A stretch of 64,000 bases of DNA from Apibacter adventoris (GTDB lineage Bacteria > Bacteroidota > Bacteroidia > Flavobacteriales > Weeksellaceae). Location: assembly GCF_002964975.1 (NCBI RefSeq), contig NZ_PSZM01000045.1, forward strand, positions 1-64,000, in the 5' to 3' direction. Positions 46,053-56,600 of the stretch are shown one piece after another (within the stretch, counting starts at the first letter, position 1; every line of letters starts with the position of its first letter). The position numbers were made by a program, and so were the translations under genes. Below the pieces are notes generated by a model. It saw only the letters and a list, made by a program, of their open reading frames with translations, was not told where the DNA came from and did not search any database.

Positions 46053-46095
46053 CTCATAATCAGGGGGTCCCTGGTTCGAGCCCAGGTGGGACCAC
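46053..46095 (+). repeat. attR: truncated tRNA copy
   Basis: 43-bp exact copy of the tRNA segment 32272-32314. The 5' part of the tRNA is missing, and there is no promoter, so it is not a functional gene. Confidence 0.93.
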
Positions 46096-46119
46096 TTTTT
46101 GAAAATTAATTTATTGAAA

Positions 46120-46147
46120 AAAACCTATATTACATATAGGTTTTTTT
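46120..46147 (+). terminator. Original host terminator of the tRNA gene
   Basis: Perfect hairpin AACCTATAT / ATATAGGTT with a 3-nt loop and seven T. It follows attR and must have ended the tRNA transcript before integration. Confidence 0.75.
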
Positions 46148-46566
46148 ATTTTTAGACGATAATTAGATTTCTTAACCTTCATCTTTGCTTTACTTTTTTG
46201 CAATACTCTATTTTTTATATATTAATGAATTTATTTCATTTTTTATATATTCTTTAAATTGATTTGTTGGTATCTTTCGATTCGTTTCTTTGTTTCCTTT
46301 TTACTATTTTCTATAGATTAATTCTATATTTACTTTTTTATTTATATTGTTTCAAACAAAATGTGGTAATATAATATTCCCCCCTCTATTGCATAGCTTA
46401 ATGTTTTAAGCTAAATTCACTCAGTTTTTATCCCCCTTAGCCTTCAATACAATAATTAATATAGTATAATATATTTTTTACTTTTGTTTTTATCTCAATC
46501 AAATAAATGATTATATTTGTGTGATTATATCTTATATTTTTTTAACTTTTTAATATTCCATAAATT
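46148..46566. other. Intergenic region with a promoter
   Basis: No gene seen. The region is very A/T-rich and contains -7 element TATATTTG at 46512-46519, about 48 bp ahead of the metallopeptidase gene. An 'ATTGCATAGCTTAATG' stretch near 46400 is not part of a recognised element. Confidence 0.4.
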
Positions 46567-47223
46567 ATGTCATTTATAAAGCAAACCGACAGAATGGATA
46601 TTTATATAGAAGAAGCCAGAAATACCATTCTTATTCAAGAAAAATGGGAATATAACTGGCTGACTAAAGTTACGCCCTGGACACTGGTTGAAAAAAGAAA
46701 ATTCCACCAAATGGCTGATAATTTGATCTGGAAAAAATGGAGTGGATTTTTTAGATTAAAAGTAAGTGGAACTTCTGCCTTCGCCCAAAAACATAGGAAT
46801 ACTACTTTTACTGTAAATTTTGATATTAAATGGGTATTAGAGAAACCTCATTGGAATGTTAATGTGACTAAAATTATTCCTGGAAGATTTGAAAGAAGTA
46901 ATGTAAACTGGACAGATAAGACCATAAATATAGATACTGAAGACACTAAAATCGTTGTGCATCCTCAAAATGGGAAAAATTATATACAATACCCTATAGC
47001 TCATGAATTCGGACATACTATTGGCAATACTTATAACGCTTTAATAGGTCAAAAAAGTATACATGGAGATGAATATAATGCTGATATTAGGATAAACGGA
47101 GGATTCTTTTTAGATCGCTTGAGTATCATGAATATTGGAAATGATCTGAGAAAAAGGCATTTAGATTTTATTTTATTAGAACTCAACAGTATGTTAGCTA
47201 ATACTCAATTTTATATTATATGA
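46567..47223 (+). CDS. Zinc metallopeptidase-like protein (possible effector)
   Basis: Protein of 218 residues without a signal peptide. Zinc motif HEFGH at 146-150 followed by TIG, with His166/Asp168 (HGDEYN) as possible third ligand and a Met-turn-like SIMN at 187-190. N-terminal half is Trp-rich with no known domain. The catalytic part at the C-terminus, no signal peptide and a lipoprotein gene overlapping by ATGA recall antibacterial effector/immunity pairs of Bacteroidota. That role is inference; an ordinary intracellular peptidase is possible. Confidence 0.7.
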   Translation: MSFIKQTDRMDIYIEEARNTILIQEKWEYNWLTKVTPWTLVEKRKFHQMADNLIWKKWSGFFRLKVSGTSAFAQKHRNTTFTVNFDIKWVLEKPHWNVNVTKIIPGRFERSNVNWTDKTINIDTEDTKIVVHPQNGKNYIQYPIAHEFGHTIGNTYNALIGQKSIHGDEYNADIRINGGFFLDRLSIMNIGNDLRKRHLDFILLELNSMLANTQFYII

Positions 47224-47633
47224 AAATTATTAATATTTGTTTATTTTTAATAGTAATCCTAAGTTGTACTAAACATAAATCACTTATGGATTCCGACACA
47301 AACACTCAGCTCAAAGTAAAAAAAGAAATACATACTAAACAGATGCAGTATATAAACCCGGAAGAAGTAAAAAATTGGACTCTCCAACAAATCAAAGAGA
47401 AATATAAACCTATACAAGAAGAAGATTTTTTATTAAATGAAGCTATTATATCAGAGTTTAGAATTGGGTTATATAATTTTTTTAATGAAAAAGAAAGAAA
47501 AAAACCTATAACGATTAAAGAAATTACCTGGGAAAAAGATCAAAATACCAATTATACCATTTGGTATAGAAAAGAATTGAACCAGTGGGTTTTTATCGAT
47601 TCTTTTATATGGGATAAGAATTCGGAATTTTAA
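47220..47633 (+). CDS. Small lipoprotein (possible immunity protein)
   Basis: Lipoprotein of 137 residues with a lipobox (ILSC, Cys16). It overlaps the metallopeptidase gene by 4 bp (ATGA), so translation is coupled. The mature part is basic and then Trp-rich (WYRKELNQWVFIDSFIW). The family is not recognised. A periplasmic lipoprotein next to an unexported peptidase would fit an immunity protein that stops an incoming peptidase in the periplasm. Confidence 0.65.
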   Translation: MKIINICLFLIVILSCTKHKSLMDSDTNTQLKVKKEIHTKQMQYINPEEVKNWTLQQIKEKYKPIQEEDFLLNEAIISEFRIGLYNFFNEKERKKPITIKEITWEKDQNTNYTIWYRKELNQWVFIDSFIWDKNSEF

Positions 47634-47720
47634 TTTTTTATTTAAAAGAACTAATCAGTATTCCTTTTATAGAATTTTAGAGTATTAGTAAATAAATATT
47701 CAGCTATTTTTTTAATAAGA

Positions 47721-47876
47721 TTAAAATTGATTGTAAGACTTACATTGAAAGGTCTCACAAATATTGAAAGTATTTACTACAAAATTTAAAGAACCATCGT
47801 CCATAGAATTTTTTATGGTTTCCACCGGAATTTTAAGAATCTGTGCCAGTTTCTCTAAAATATCTTTTTCTATAAT
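47721..47876 (-). pseudogene. Remnant of an XRE-family regulator (C-terminal part)
   Basis: A frame read leftwards (EKDILEKLAQILKIPVETIKN..NFVVNTFN) matches the part of Bacteroidota XRE regulators just after the helix-turn-helix. The DNA-binding part is missing and the 3' end is short. Confidence 0.55.
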
Positions 47877-48286
47877 ATAAATAATAAAATTAATACAATA
47901 AAAATATAAGATTCGTTTTGCGTTATGGTATTTTACCTTACAAAATATTTTATCTTATAAATTTAGCCTTATTTTGCTCGCGTATAGATATGAAAAATGA
48001 GTAAAGAACCTAATACGGAAACTTAAATTGGATAGAGGAATTGAAAAAAGACCGGAGCATACGTTTTATGAATCACGGAACCAACCATTATAAACAACTA
48101 GGATTTACAATTATTTCGTTTCTTAACAGCTGCCAAACACACTTATTTTTCTCAGGAAAATAAAAAACCCATGCCTGCACAGAAGGAAGAATTTAGGGTA
48201 GATATTTATAACTGCTAAAAACCACCTCCCCCATACTGAGTTTGAGTTTTTGAACTGGTTGCTTAAGGAGTAACTATGCCAGCAAT
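47877..48286. other. Decayed DNA between lipoprotein and DUF5655 genes
   Basis: Short interrupted frames only. On the plus strand a frame at about 48115-48216 reads FRFLTAAKHTYFSQENKK and ends FRVDIYNC; an earlier piece at 47998 starts MSKEPNTET and then stops. They may belong to one lost gene with a frameshift. No intact gene. Confidence 0.35.
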
Positions 48287-49195
48287 TTACAACGCCTGCT
48301 TAACTAAACTCATAATATATTCCAGGTGTTGGGTATTGTCTACAATAACCTCATAATCTCCGTTTCCCCAGTGGCCTAAGGCTGAAATATCTTTCAATAG
48401 GTGTTTAGGATCGTCTAACTCCTCTTTTTTCTTATTAATAAAAATTTTCAATCCCTTTTTTAAGATCACTATATCGGCAATATTCTTTTTATTTTCTTTA
48501 AATGCAATATATAATTTTTTAGGTTCCGTTTCTATATTGAAAGCAAGGTTTAGTATCGCATTTTTGTAGGTTTCGTAAAGTTCTTTAATTTCCTCCGGTT
48601 TGCCCTGCAAATGATCTTCTTCTGTATAAACAACAATTGCGTGAGCTACTTTGCTTATTTCGGAATTATCATTGGTCTGAATTTGTTTAATACTGGGCGC
48701 CGATTTTGTTTTTTTTATTGGATTTATTATTACTACCCCATTCTCGTATTGTTTAATTTCCCAAAGTTCAATTCCTAAGTCTTTAAAGTTGGAGGATTGT
48801 TTTTGATACTCATTAAAATAAGGCGATACAAAGATCACACGGCTTTGTGTCCACTCTATTTCTTTCCTTTTTAGGGGTTTCGGCTGTGTTTCGTTGTATT
48901 CTACAATAAAATCCGCCTTATTTTCCAGCATTAAATTAAGATAGGAAATCCCCTGATCTACCACTCCGTCATTTTTTTCTCTTTTATATTCTATAATTAC
49001 AAAGGCTTGGGTTTCCTTATCAAAAGCCAAAGTATCTATGCGGCTGTTTTTAATTTTAAATTCAGATTTTATAAATTGTAATCCTGCAATATTTTCCAAA
49101 TTAGTTTCAAATAAGGTTTGTATATCTTTTTCCAGTTTAAAAGGTTTCTCTTTTAACTCGGAAAGTTGTTTTTTATCTTGGGTAAATACTAACAT
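48287..49195 (-). CDS. DUF5655-domain protein with PD-(D/E)XK-like N-terminus
   Basis: Protein of 302 residues. The N-terminal part looks like a restriction-like nuclease fold: RIDTLAFDKETQAFVIIEYKR gives the Asp and the ExK triad. C-terminal half (about 190-302) is a DUF5655 domain ending in DISALGHWGNGDYEVIVDN. Proteins of this architecture occur near defence genes; the target is unknown. It is preceded on the same strand by a truncated HsdR-like fragment. Confidence 0.75.
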   Translation of the reverse strand: MLVFTQDKKQLSELKEKPFKLEKDIQTLFETNLENIAGLQFIKSEFKIKNSRIDTLAFDKETQAFVIIEYKREKNDGVVDQGISYLNLMLENKADFIVEYNETQPKPLKRKEIEWTQSRVIFVSPYFNEYQKQSSNFKDLGIELWEIKQYENGVVIINPIKKTKSAPSIKQIQTNDNSEISKVAHAIVVYTEEDHLQGKPEEIKELYETYKNAILNLAFNIETEPKKLYIAFKENKKNIADIVILKKGLKIFINKKKEELDDPKHLLKDISALGHWGNGDYEVIVDNTQHLEYIMSLVKQAL

Positions 49196-49222
49196 TATTA
49201 TTAATTTTTAAAAAAATTAGTC

Positions 49223-49411
49223 TCATAAAATCATTTTTCCCACTTCTTGTTTAGCTTGTTCCAAAACCTGAGTTACTTCTGCCTGAATTTTTTCTTCCGG
49301 GTTCGCATAGTTCCTTTTTTTATTTTGATGTATATAGGTTATTGTATGTGCTTCTTCATCTAGTTTGATGAGATTTTCTTTAATTCCCTTTTGAATTAAA
49401 TCTAATTCCAT
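49223..49411 (-). pseudogene. Fragment of an HsdR-type restriction enzyme or methylase N-terminus
   Basis: 62 codons starting with an intact ATG. The segment TYIHQNKKRNYANPEEKIQAEV is typical of the N-terminal domain of type I restriction R subunits and related methylases. The expected continuation is missing, and the frame ends after an unrelated coiled-coil-like tail. Best read as a truncated gene, although a short expressed product cannot be ruled out. Confidence 0.6.
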
Positions 49412-50060
49412 ATAAAAAAATTTTCTAAGCGAATGTAGTTTAAAAATCTTAGCTAAACAATAGTAACCTGGTAGTTATAACGAGAAATAAATTGATTTAC
49501 TATCCTATCTGAAATTTTATTTTTTAAATCATTAGAAAAATTATCATCATAACCATTTCCCCTTATAATATTTAGTACCCATACTTCAGCAATATTTTTT
49601 TCAGCTTATGAAATTTCTTTTTATTAGCTAGACTTATAAAACTCCCCTCCTAACTGGTTATGCTTATATATTTATATATTTACATATTTCCACTTGAAAC
49701 ATAAAATATTTTCTTTTAAATCAAATTGTTTTCCTTGATCAAAATATTATATATATAAACGTGATGCAAATTTGTATGATTCTAGGTATATTTTTAATAA
49801 CAAAGAACTTAGAAGAGCCTATCAAATCAAATTTTACTATACTTATGAGGAGCAACTATTATATTATAATTAGACCCTTTAAAATATAAAAATTCCATAA
49901 AAAAATTTTTATATTTTATTTCCATATTACTCTGACATTCATTCAATAATCATTTTTTTTACATATAACAAAAGAATAACGTTTTTTTCTGCTCATTTAT
50001 ACAATAATTAAAATAAAAACATTAAATTTGTGTGATTATTTTTAACACTGAAAAATTTGT
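49412..50060. other. Non-coding region with a gene remnant and a promoter
   Basis: On the minus strand about 49453-49600 reads AEVWVLNIIRGNGYDDNFSN and ends in YNYQVTIV-stop, with an in-frame stop just upstream: a likely 3' remnant of an unknown gene. The remainder to 50020 is A/T-rich without genes. A -7 element TAAATTTG at 50023-50030 probably drives the response regulator gene. Confidence 0.4.
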
Positions 50061-50717
50061 ATGTTTAATAAAATTCTTATTGTAGAGGATTTTGAAAGCC
50101 TTTTTAAAGCGATCAAAATTATTGCTAAAGAACTACTGTATACACCTATTATTGATCAGGCTTTTGATTATGAAGAGGCTCGCATTAAAATTCAAACTGC
50201 AAAAGCTAACCAAGTTCCCTATGATTTATTAATCATCGGGCTCTCTTTTCCCCCTATAGATAAAGAGCAAAAACTAATTGAGAAAAAAGAGCTTATAAAA
50301 GCTCTTAAAAAAGAGCAGCCTTCCTTGAAAATAATTGTTTTATCTACTGACAGTAAGTACTGTGCAGAAAAACTTTTACAAGATAATTTCCCTATAGATG
50401 CAGTTATAACCGATGGTAAAGATAATATGAAAGAATTAAAAACCGCAATTACTGAAATATATAAGGGGAACACTTATATTTCGAAAACTGAACAAGAAAG
50501 TTATGCAAATAAAATAACTGCAAAAGATGTTGAACTTGTACGATTACTAACTTCTAAAAAAATAAAAGAAATATCGGTAATCTTTAAAACTCAGAATATT
50601 AAAGCTTGCAGTATAAGTTCTATTAACCAAAGAATAAAATACCTTAAAGAAACGGTTCACGCAAAAAGTATAGGAGAGCTAATTATTATATTCTCTCAAT
50701 TAGGATTTTTAAAATAA
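50061..50717 (+). CDS. Response regulator with atypical receiver and LuxR-like output
   Basis: Protein of 218 residues. Receiver domain (about 1-125) with the acidic pair near the N-terminus (IVEDF) but Gly60 (DLLIIG-LSFP) where the phosphorylated Asp should be. The C-terminal part (150-218) has the size and spacing of a NarL/LuxR-type helix-turn-helix. Without the acceptor Asp it probably works without phosphorylation (pseudo-receiver). No histidine kinase is adjacent; umuDC lies just downstream after a short hairpin. Confidence 0.8.
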   Translation: MFNKILIVEDFESLFKAIKIIAKELLYTPIIDQAFDYEEARIKIQTAKANQVPYDLLIIGLSFPPIDKEQKLIEKKELIKALKKEQPSLKIIVLSTDSKYCAEKLLQDNFPIDAVITDGKDNMKELKTAITEIYKGNTYISKTEQESYANKITAKDVELVRLLTSKKIKEISVIFKTQNIKACSISSINQRIKYLKETVHAKSIGELIIIFSQLGFLK

Positions 50718-50737
50718 GTTTTAAATATAAACAAAGA

Positions 50738-50760
50738 AAAGAGTCTCGCTCTTATTTTTT
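50738..50760 (+). terminator. Weak terminator between response regulator and umuD
   Basis: AAAGAG / CTCTT hairpin with a 5-nt loop, then ATTTTTT. Short stem, so termination may be partial. Confidence 0.45.
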
Positions 50761-50765
50761 GGCAC

Positions 50766-51233
50766 ATGAAAATCCAAACGATACATAAAGGAAAAAATTT
50801 AGATATTTTTAGTCTAGATATATCTATTAAACAACCTCTTTCCTATTTTGAGGGCGGAATAAAAGCCGGATTTCCTTCTCCTGCCTCAGATTTTCCGGCT
50901 GAACGTATTGATCTGAATGAAGAGTTAATCAGAGATCCGGAAACCACATTTCTGGCTCGTGTAAATGGTGATTCTATGAAGGACATAGGAATTTTTGATG
51001 GTGATTTAATGATCATTGATAAAGCCTTAGAACCCCATAACGGGAATATTGCAGTATGTTATATAGACGGAGAGTTTACCTTAAAAAGACTTAAAGTAAT
51101 TCAAGAAAAAGGTAAAGTAAAAGAAATTATATTACTCCCTGAAAACAAGGACTACAACCCAATCTATGTTACTCCTGACAATGATTTCATTATCTGGGGA
51201 ATCTTGACCTACAATATCATAAAATTTATTTAA
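50766..51233 (+). CDS. umuD: UmuD-like LexA-family protease subunit
   Basis: UmuD-like protein of 155 residues. Ala34-Gly35 cleavage site (KAGFPSP), catalytic Ser70 (NGDSM) and Lys107 (FTLKRL). After self-cleavage it joins UmuC in translesion polymerase V. The stop codon TAA overlaps the umuC ATG by one base. No LexA box recognised. Confidence 0.94.
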   Translation: MKIQTIHKGKNLDIFSLDISIKQPLSYFEGGIKAGFPSPASDFPAERIDLNEELIRDPETTFLARVNGDSMKDIGIFDGDLMIIDKALEPHNGNIAVCYIDGEFTLKRLKVIQEKGKVKEIILLPENKDYNPIYVTPDNDFIIWGILTYNIIKFI

Positions 51234-52498
51234 TGATGTTTGCATTGATTGATTGTAATAATTTTTATGCCTCCTGTGAAAGAGTTTTCAATCCTTCACT
51301 TAGAAATATGCCTATTTGTGTACTATCTAACAATGACGGTTGCGTAATAGCCAGATCTAATGAAGCAAAAGCTTTGGGGATTCCTATGGGAGCTCCAGCA
51401 TTTCAATACGAAAAACAATTTAAAGAAAACCATGTATATGTTTTCTCTGCAAATTTTGTTTTGTATGGAGACTTATCCAACCGAGTAATGAATATAGTTA
51501 AACGTTATAGCCATGAAGTTGAAATTTACTCTATTGACGAATCCTTTCTAAATTTCAGAGGTTTTGAAAATTACGATTTGCAATCCCACTGTCTGGAAAT
51601 GAGAAACTATATTCTTAAAGGCGTGGGTATCCCTACCTCGGTAGGAATTGCCCCTACTCAAACATTAGCAAAAGTAGCTAATAAAATAGCCAAAAAATAT
51701 CCTGAGCAAACAAAATCCGTTTATTGGCTAGATTCTCAGGAAAAAATAGAAAAGGCCCTAAAATGGCTCGATATTAAAGATATATGGGGAATAGGAAGAA
51801 GGCTAAACAAACGATTCAAGGAAAAAGGAATTGTAAAGGCATGGGAGCTGATTCATCTCCCCGATTCCTACATACGTCAGGAAATGGGAATAATAGGTAT
51901 TCGTTTAATTAGGGAATTAAAAGGAATTCCCCAATTAGAACTAAAAATGCCGACAAAAAAGAAAAGTATAGCTACTACCCGCACGTTGGATGTTAAAACA
52001 AATAGTATAGATTCGCTTAAAGAAAGGATAGCAACTTTTGCAATAAAATGCGCAGAACGGCTACGCGCACAACAAAGCTGTTGTAATTGGGTAACCGTAT
52101 TTCTTCATACAAATTACTTCCGCAATGATCTTTCGCAATATCATCCGTCGTTTACCTACACTCTGCCTACTCCTTCTAATTCTTCTATTGAACTGGTTAA
52201 GGCAGCTCATAAAGTATTAAATCAAATATACCGCAAAGGCTATTACTACAAAAAAGCAGGGGTTATTGTTTCGGGAATTATACCAGAAACTGAAAGACAA
52301 ACCTCCTTATTTGAAGAAGATACTTTTTTAAAGCACAGGCCCATTATGCAAGCTATGGATATACTAAACCGTAAATACTTTAATGATAAAGTAAAATTAG
52401 GTTGCCAGGATCTAAAAACAACTTGGAAGATGAAACAGTCTTTCCTTTCTAAACGTTTTTCTACCCATATAAAAGATATTATTTGTGTAAAAGTATAA
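51233..52498 (+). CDS. umuC: Y-family DNA polymerase V catalytic subunit
   Basis: UmuC of 421 residues, the error-prone polymerase that copies past lesions. Seen: [16 protein letters not shown] with the metal Asp, YSIDESFL with the second catalytic acidic pair, GIGRR (HhH), and the little-finger domain with RTLD. ATG overlaps the umuD stop; a second ATG lies one codon later. Confidence 0.95.
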   Translation: MMFALIDCNNFYASCERVFNPSLRNMPICVLSNNDGCVIARSNEAKALGIPMGAPAFQYEKQFKENHVYVFSANFVLYGDLSNRVMNIVKRYSHEVEIYSIDESFLNFRGFENYDLQSHCLEMRNYILKGVGIPTSVGIAPTQTLAKVANKIAKKYPEQTKSVYWLDSQEKIEKALKWLDIKDIWGIGRRLNKRFKEKGIVKAWELIHLPDSYIRQEMGIIGIRLIRELKGIPQLELKMPTKKKSIATTRTLDVKTNSIDSLKERIATFAIKCAERLRAQQSCCNWVTVFLHTNYFRNDLSQYHPSFTYTLPTPSNSSIELVKAAHKVLNQIYRKGYYYKKAGVIVSGIIPETERQTSLFEEDTFLKHRPIMQAMDILNRKYFNDKVKLGCQDLKTTWKMKQSFLSKRFSTHIKDIICVKV

Positions 52499-52747
52499 AT
52501 TTACCGTATAAATCAAGGAAAACATAAACTTCCTAATAACATGAAGATTCCTTATAAATTGTTATTAATAAATTATCTTATTTTCTTTCCATTATGTAAA
52601 AAATTTTATAAGTAAAGATTATCCAGAATTTTACTGTACTAAGACTATTTTAAAAGAATAAACCCATCTTGATTTAGATTAATTACTACATGTAAAATAA
52701 ACTACTATTTTTTCACTATTTTTGTAAGCCTCTAAATCAGCATACTA

Positions 52748-53383
52748 ATGACTGCTCAGGAAATTTTATTCAATTTATTACAAGCATACGATTTAAAAGC
52801 TTTAGAATATAAAGACTGGATTTTGGTTAATGAACAACTTCCGGCCTTACATGCCTCTATCCAAAACTTAAAAATACATGAAAATGGAATCAGTCTCCGT
52901 TTAGATATTCGCATATTGCTTGAAAATAAAAATGTGATTGGAGAAAGTTTTACAGGAATTGGAAAAGATGAATTGAGCGCCACTCAAAATGCATTTCACA
53001 ATTTTTCAATGAATTCATTACCTGTGTTACTTTCAGCTTTCTGGCAGATAGAAGAAAATGAGCAAATAGGTATAGAAGAATGGGAAATTAATGGGAAACT
53101 TTGGAAAGCATTTATTGGAAATTTTGGATGCAAGGGAGATTTTAATATACCTATCTCTCTATTTCCTTCCCTTGAAGAAGGAATAAAAAATGAAAAACTA
53201 ACTGAAAATTTATACTGGTTTCGTTTTTACTATGCCAACCTAAATAAAAAAGATAATATGACAGAAGCCCTTATTAACAATGAGCCTTTGAAAACTTTAG
53301 AAAAAAAAATAGAAAATTTAGATTGGGAAAAATCAGATAAATTTTATAGTTTACGAAATTTTATAATTCTGCAAAAAAAATAA
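52748..53383 (+). CDS. DUF6348-like hypothetical protein
   Basis: Cytosolic protein of 211 residues that resembles DUF6348: an N-terminal helix, a beta segment ASIQNLKIHENGISLRLDI, and ESFTGIGKDELSATQNAFHNF followed by a WEINGKLWKAFIGNFG strand. Function unknown. Stands alone between umuC and leuS. Confidence 0.55.
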   Translation: MTAQEILFNLLQAYDLKALEYKDWILVNEQLPALHASIQNLKIHENGISLRLDIRILLENKNVIGESFTGIGKDELSATQNAFHNFSMNSLPVLLSAFWQIEENEQIGIEEWEINGKLWKAFIGNFGCKGDFNIPISLFPSLEEGIKNEKLTENLYWFRFYYANLNKKDNMTEALINNEPLKTLEKKIENLDWEKSDKFYSLRNFIILQKK

Positions 53384-53694
53384 AATAAAATTTTAATAAA
53401 GCTAGAATATGCAAAAAAATCTACATTGATAACTGCTTTATTTTGATTATTTTAGTAAATACCCCCATTATAGGACAAATTTTTTAATGGGTGTATATAA
53501 CATAATACTTTGGCATTAACCCGTAAATAACTTAATTCTTTATATATAAAAACTAATTATTTTAGAATTTATTAATACTATAAATCAAATAAAAATAAAT
53601 TTGAAAAAAGTCTATAGGTTCTTGCTATTTTACATAAAACTTTCATATTTTAATAAAGCCTTATATTTGCAAATTAAAATATACCATTTATATC
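53384..53694. other. Intergenic region with leuS promoter
   Basis: A/T-rich. A hairpin-like pair ACCCCCATTA / TAATGGGTGT (one mismatch) near 53460-53496 may be a terminator without a T-run. The -7 element TATATTTG at 53662-53669 lies 25 bp ahead of leuS. No gene. Confidence 0.45.
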
Positions 53695-56600
53695 ATGCAA
53701 TATAATTTTCAGGAAATTGAAAAAAAATGGCAAAAAATATGGGAAGACCAACAAACTTTTGCTGCATCAACCGATACTTCAAAACCTAAATATTACGTAC
53801 TGGATATGTTCCCTTATCCTTCAGGGGCAGGGCTTCATGTAGGGCATCCACTCGGCTATATTGCTTCTGATATTTATGCTAGATTTAAACGCCACCAAGG
53901 TTTTAATGTTTTACATCCTATGGGATATGATAGTTTCGGGTTACCCGCTGAACAATATGCCATACAAACCGGTCAGCATCCGGCTACCACTACCCAGGTA
54001 AATATTGAAGGAGGAATCGACAAACAGGGTAATGCAATTGCCGGCTATGAAAATCAATTAAAAAAATTAGGCTTTTCTTATGATTGGAACCGTGAAGTCC
54101 GTACTTCCAACCCGGATTTTTATCATTGGACCCAATGGTTATTTATCCAGCTTTATCATTCCTATTATAATAATGATAAACAACAAGCATATCCTATCTC
54201 TGAATTAGTAGAGATATTTCAAAAAGAAGGAAATTCCAACATTCAAGCAGCCACTTCCCAAAAAGAAATTTTTAGTGCTGATGACTGGAACGGACTCACC
54301 GAAGAAAAAAAACAAGAAATTTTACTTAATTACCGCCTTACTTACCGGGCTGAAACTACAGTAAATTGGTGTCCGGCTTTAGGCACCGTATTAGCCAACG
54401 ACGAGGTGGTAAACGGAGTATCTGAAAGAGGAGGCCATCCGGTTTATCAACAAAAAATGATGCAATGGTCTATGCGTATTACGGCCTATGCAGAAAGATT
54501 GTTACAGGGGTTAGAGACTATAGATTGGAGCGAAGCTATAAAAGAAAGCCAACGGAACTGGATTGGAAAATCCAAAGGCGCTGAAATAGATTTTTCACTG
54601 TCTAACTCCAACATTACCATTAAAGTATTTACTACTCGTCCTGATACTATTTATGGAGTAACATTTATGGTATTGGCTCCTGAACATCCATTAGTAGACG
54701 AAATAACTACAGGAGAATATATAGAGAAAGTAAACCAATATAAAGAAGATAGCAGTAAAAGATCTGAACGTGACCGTATGGCTGATGCTAAAACCGTATC
54801 CGGACAATTTACCGGGGCCTATGCTATAAATCCTTTTTCTAAAGAAAAAATTCCGGTATATATTGCCGATTATGTTTTAATGGGATATGGCACTGGAGCT
54901 ATAATGGCGGTTCCTGCCCATGATGAACGAGATCATCGCTTTGCTTCTTATTTTAGCCTATCTATTAAAGAAGTGATACAAGGAGGTGAAAATGTACAAA
55001 ACGAAGCTTATGTTACCAAAGAAGGGATTTGTATAAATTCAGGAATTATTGAAGGATTGTCGGTAAAAGAAGCTCAGGAAAAGATTATTTCTGAAGTGGA
55101 AACCCAAAATATAGGAAAAGGAACTATAAACTACCGGTTACGAGATGCCGTTTTCTCCCGTCAACGATATTGGGGAGAACCCATTCCTATCTACTATAAA
55201 AATAATATCCCATATACCCTACCGGAATCTTCTTTACCATTGATTCTTCCAAAAGTAGAAAAATACCTGCCCACAGAAGATGGAGAGCCTCCTTTAGGCA
55301 GAGCCAAAGAATGGGCGTGGAATGAAAAGGAACAAAAAATAGTTAGTAAAGATTTAATAAATGATCAAACCGTATTCCCTCTAGAACTAAACACTATGCC
55401 AGGATGGGCCGGAAGTTCCTGGTATTACCTCCGTTATGCTGATCCAAAAAATAATACCAGGTTTGCAGATGATACCCAAGTGAAATACTGGGAAAATGTT
55501 GACCTATATATTGGGGGAAGTGAACACGCTACCGGACATTTATTATATTCCCGTTTCTGGAATAAATTCCTGAAAGATTACGGATATGTAAACAGTGAAG
55601 AACCCTTCCAAAAACTGATTAATCAAGGGATGATTCAAGGTATTATTGAAAATTGTTATAGAAGTATAAATTCTGGAAACTTTATATATAAAGGAAAAAA
55701 AATGATCAATATTTTTAATGATAATGAAGAACTAGGTGTTATCATTTTCGATAAAAATTGCTTCTCTAACCATATTTTTGAATTCACTAAAGAATATCAA
55801 ACATTAGCTATTCCTATTGAATTTGTGAAAAATTATAATAAGAGCGATAAAGAGGCTTATCTTGATGAAGAAAATATTCATCAATATGTAAAATGGCACA
55901 ATTTTAAAAATCCTGTTTTCATCACTCAAAATGGTTTTTATAAATATTCTGAAAAAAAATTTTATAATTTAGACGGACAACCATTACCTCCTTCTACTTT
56001 TAAATTCTATACAGAAAGTGAACTCGGTAAAATGTCAAAATCTAAATATAATGTAATTAATCCAGATGATGTATGTGAGGAATACGGAGCAGATACTCTT
56101 CGTATGTATGAAATGTTTTTAGGTCCTATAGATCAGGCTAAGCCTTGGAATACACAAGGATTAACCGGAGTACACAGTTTCCTGAAAAAACTATGGCGAT
56201 TATATTTTAGCGGAGAAAATGAAGCTTTTTCTGTGTCTGAAGAAAAAGCGACTAAGGAAGAACTGAAAACCTTGCATCAATTAATTAAAAAAGTTACTGA
56301 AGATATTCAGAACTTTTCTTTTAACACTTCCATAAGTTCTTTTATGATTGCTGTAAATGAACTGGCTAAACTAAAAACCGATAAAAGGGAAATCCTGGAA
56401 CCTCTGATTGTTTTACTTTCTCCTTATGCTCCGCATATAGCAGAAGAGCTCTGGGAAAAATTAGGACATACGGAAAGTATAGAAAAAATTCCTTTTCCTG
56501 AATTTCATGCGGAATATCTGGTTTCAGACAGTTTTGAATATCCGGTAAGTTTTAATGGTAAAGTACGTTTTAAAATAGAAATGCCTGCAGCTGCCACTCC

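Larger units (their letters stand above)
32272..46095. mobile_element. tRNA-integrated genomic element (~13.8 kb)
   Basis: Bounded by 43-bp direct repeats (32272-32314 and 46053-46095); unit length 13,781 bp. Carries, left to right, a hypothetical gene, an excisionase-like HTH gene, DUF5131, tyrosine integrase, a winged-helix protein, an AAA ATPase with DUF3871, a PLD nuclease/adenine methyltransferase pair, a MITE-like segment, three small genes including RadC/JAB, a divergent XRE regulator, and four small cargo genes. No relaxase, type IV secretion, capsid, portal or terminase gene was recognised, so movement probably relies on integrase alone or on a helper. It could be a minimal integrative element, a satellite or a remnant. 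Confidence 0.88.

Noticed and set aside
46053-46095. A second tRNA gene at the right end of the element
   Set aside because: Only the 3' 43 bp match; the acceptor 5' strand, D arm and promoter are missing. It is the attR repeat.
32272-46095. Prophage
   Set aside because: DUF5131, the AAA ATPase and integrase occur in phages, but no capsid, portal, tail, terminase or lysis gene is visible.
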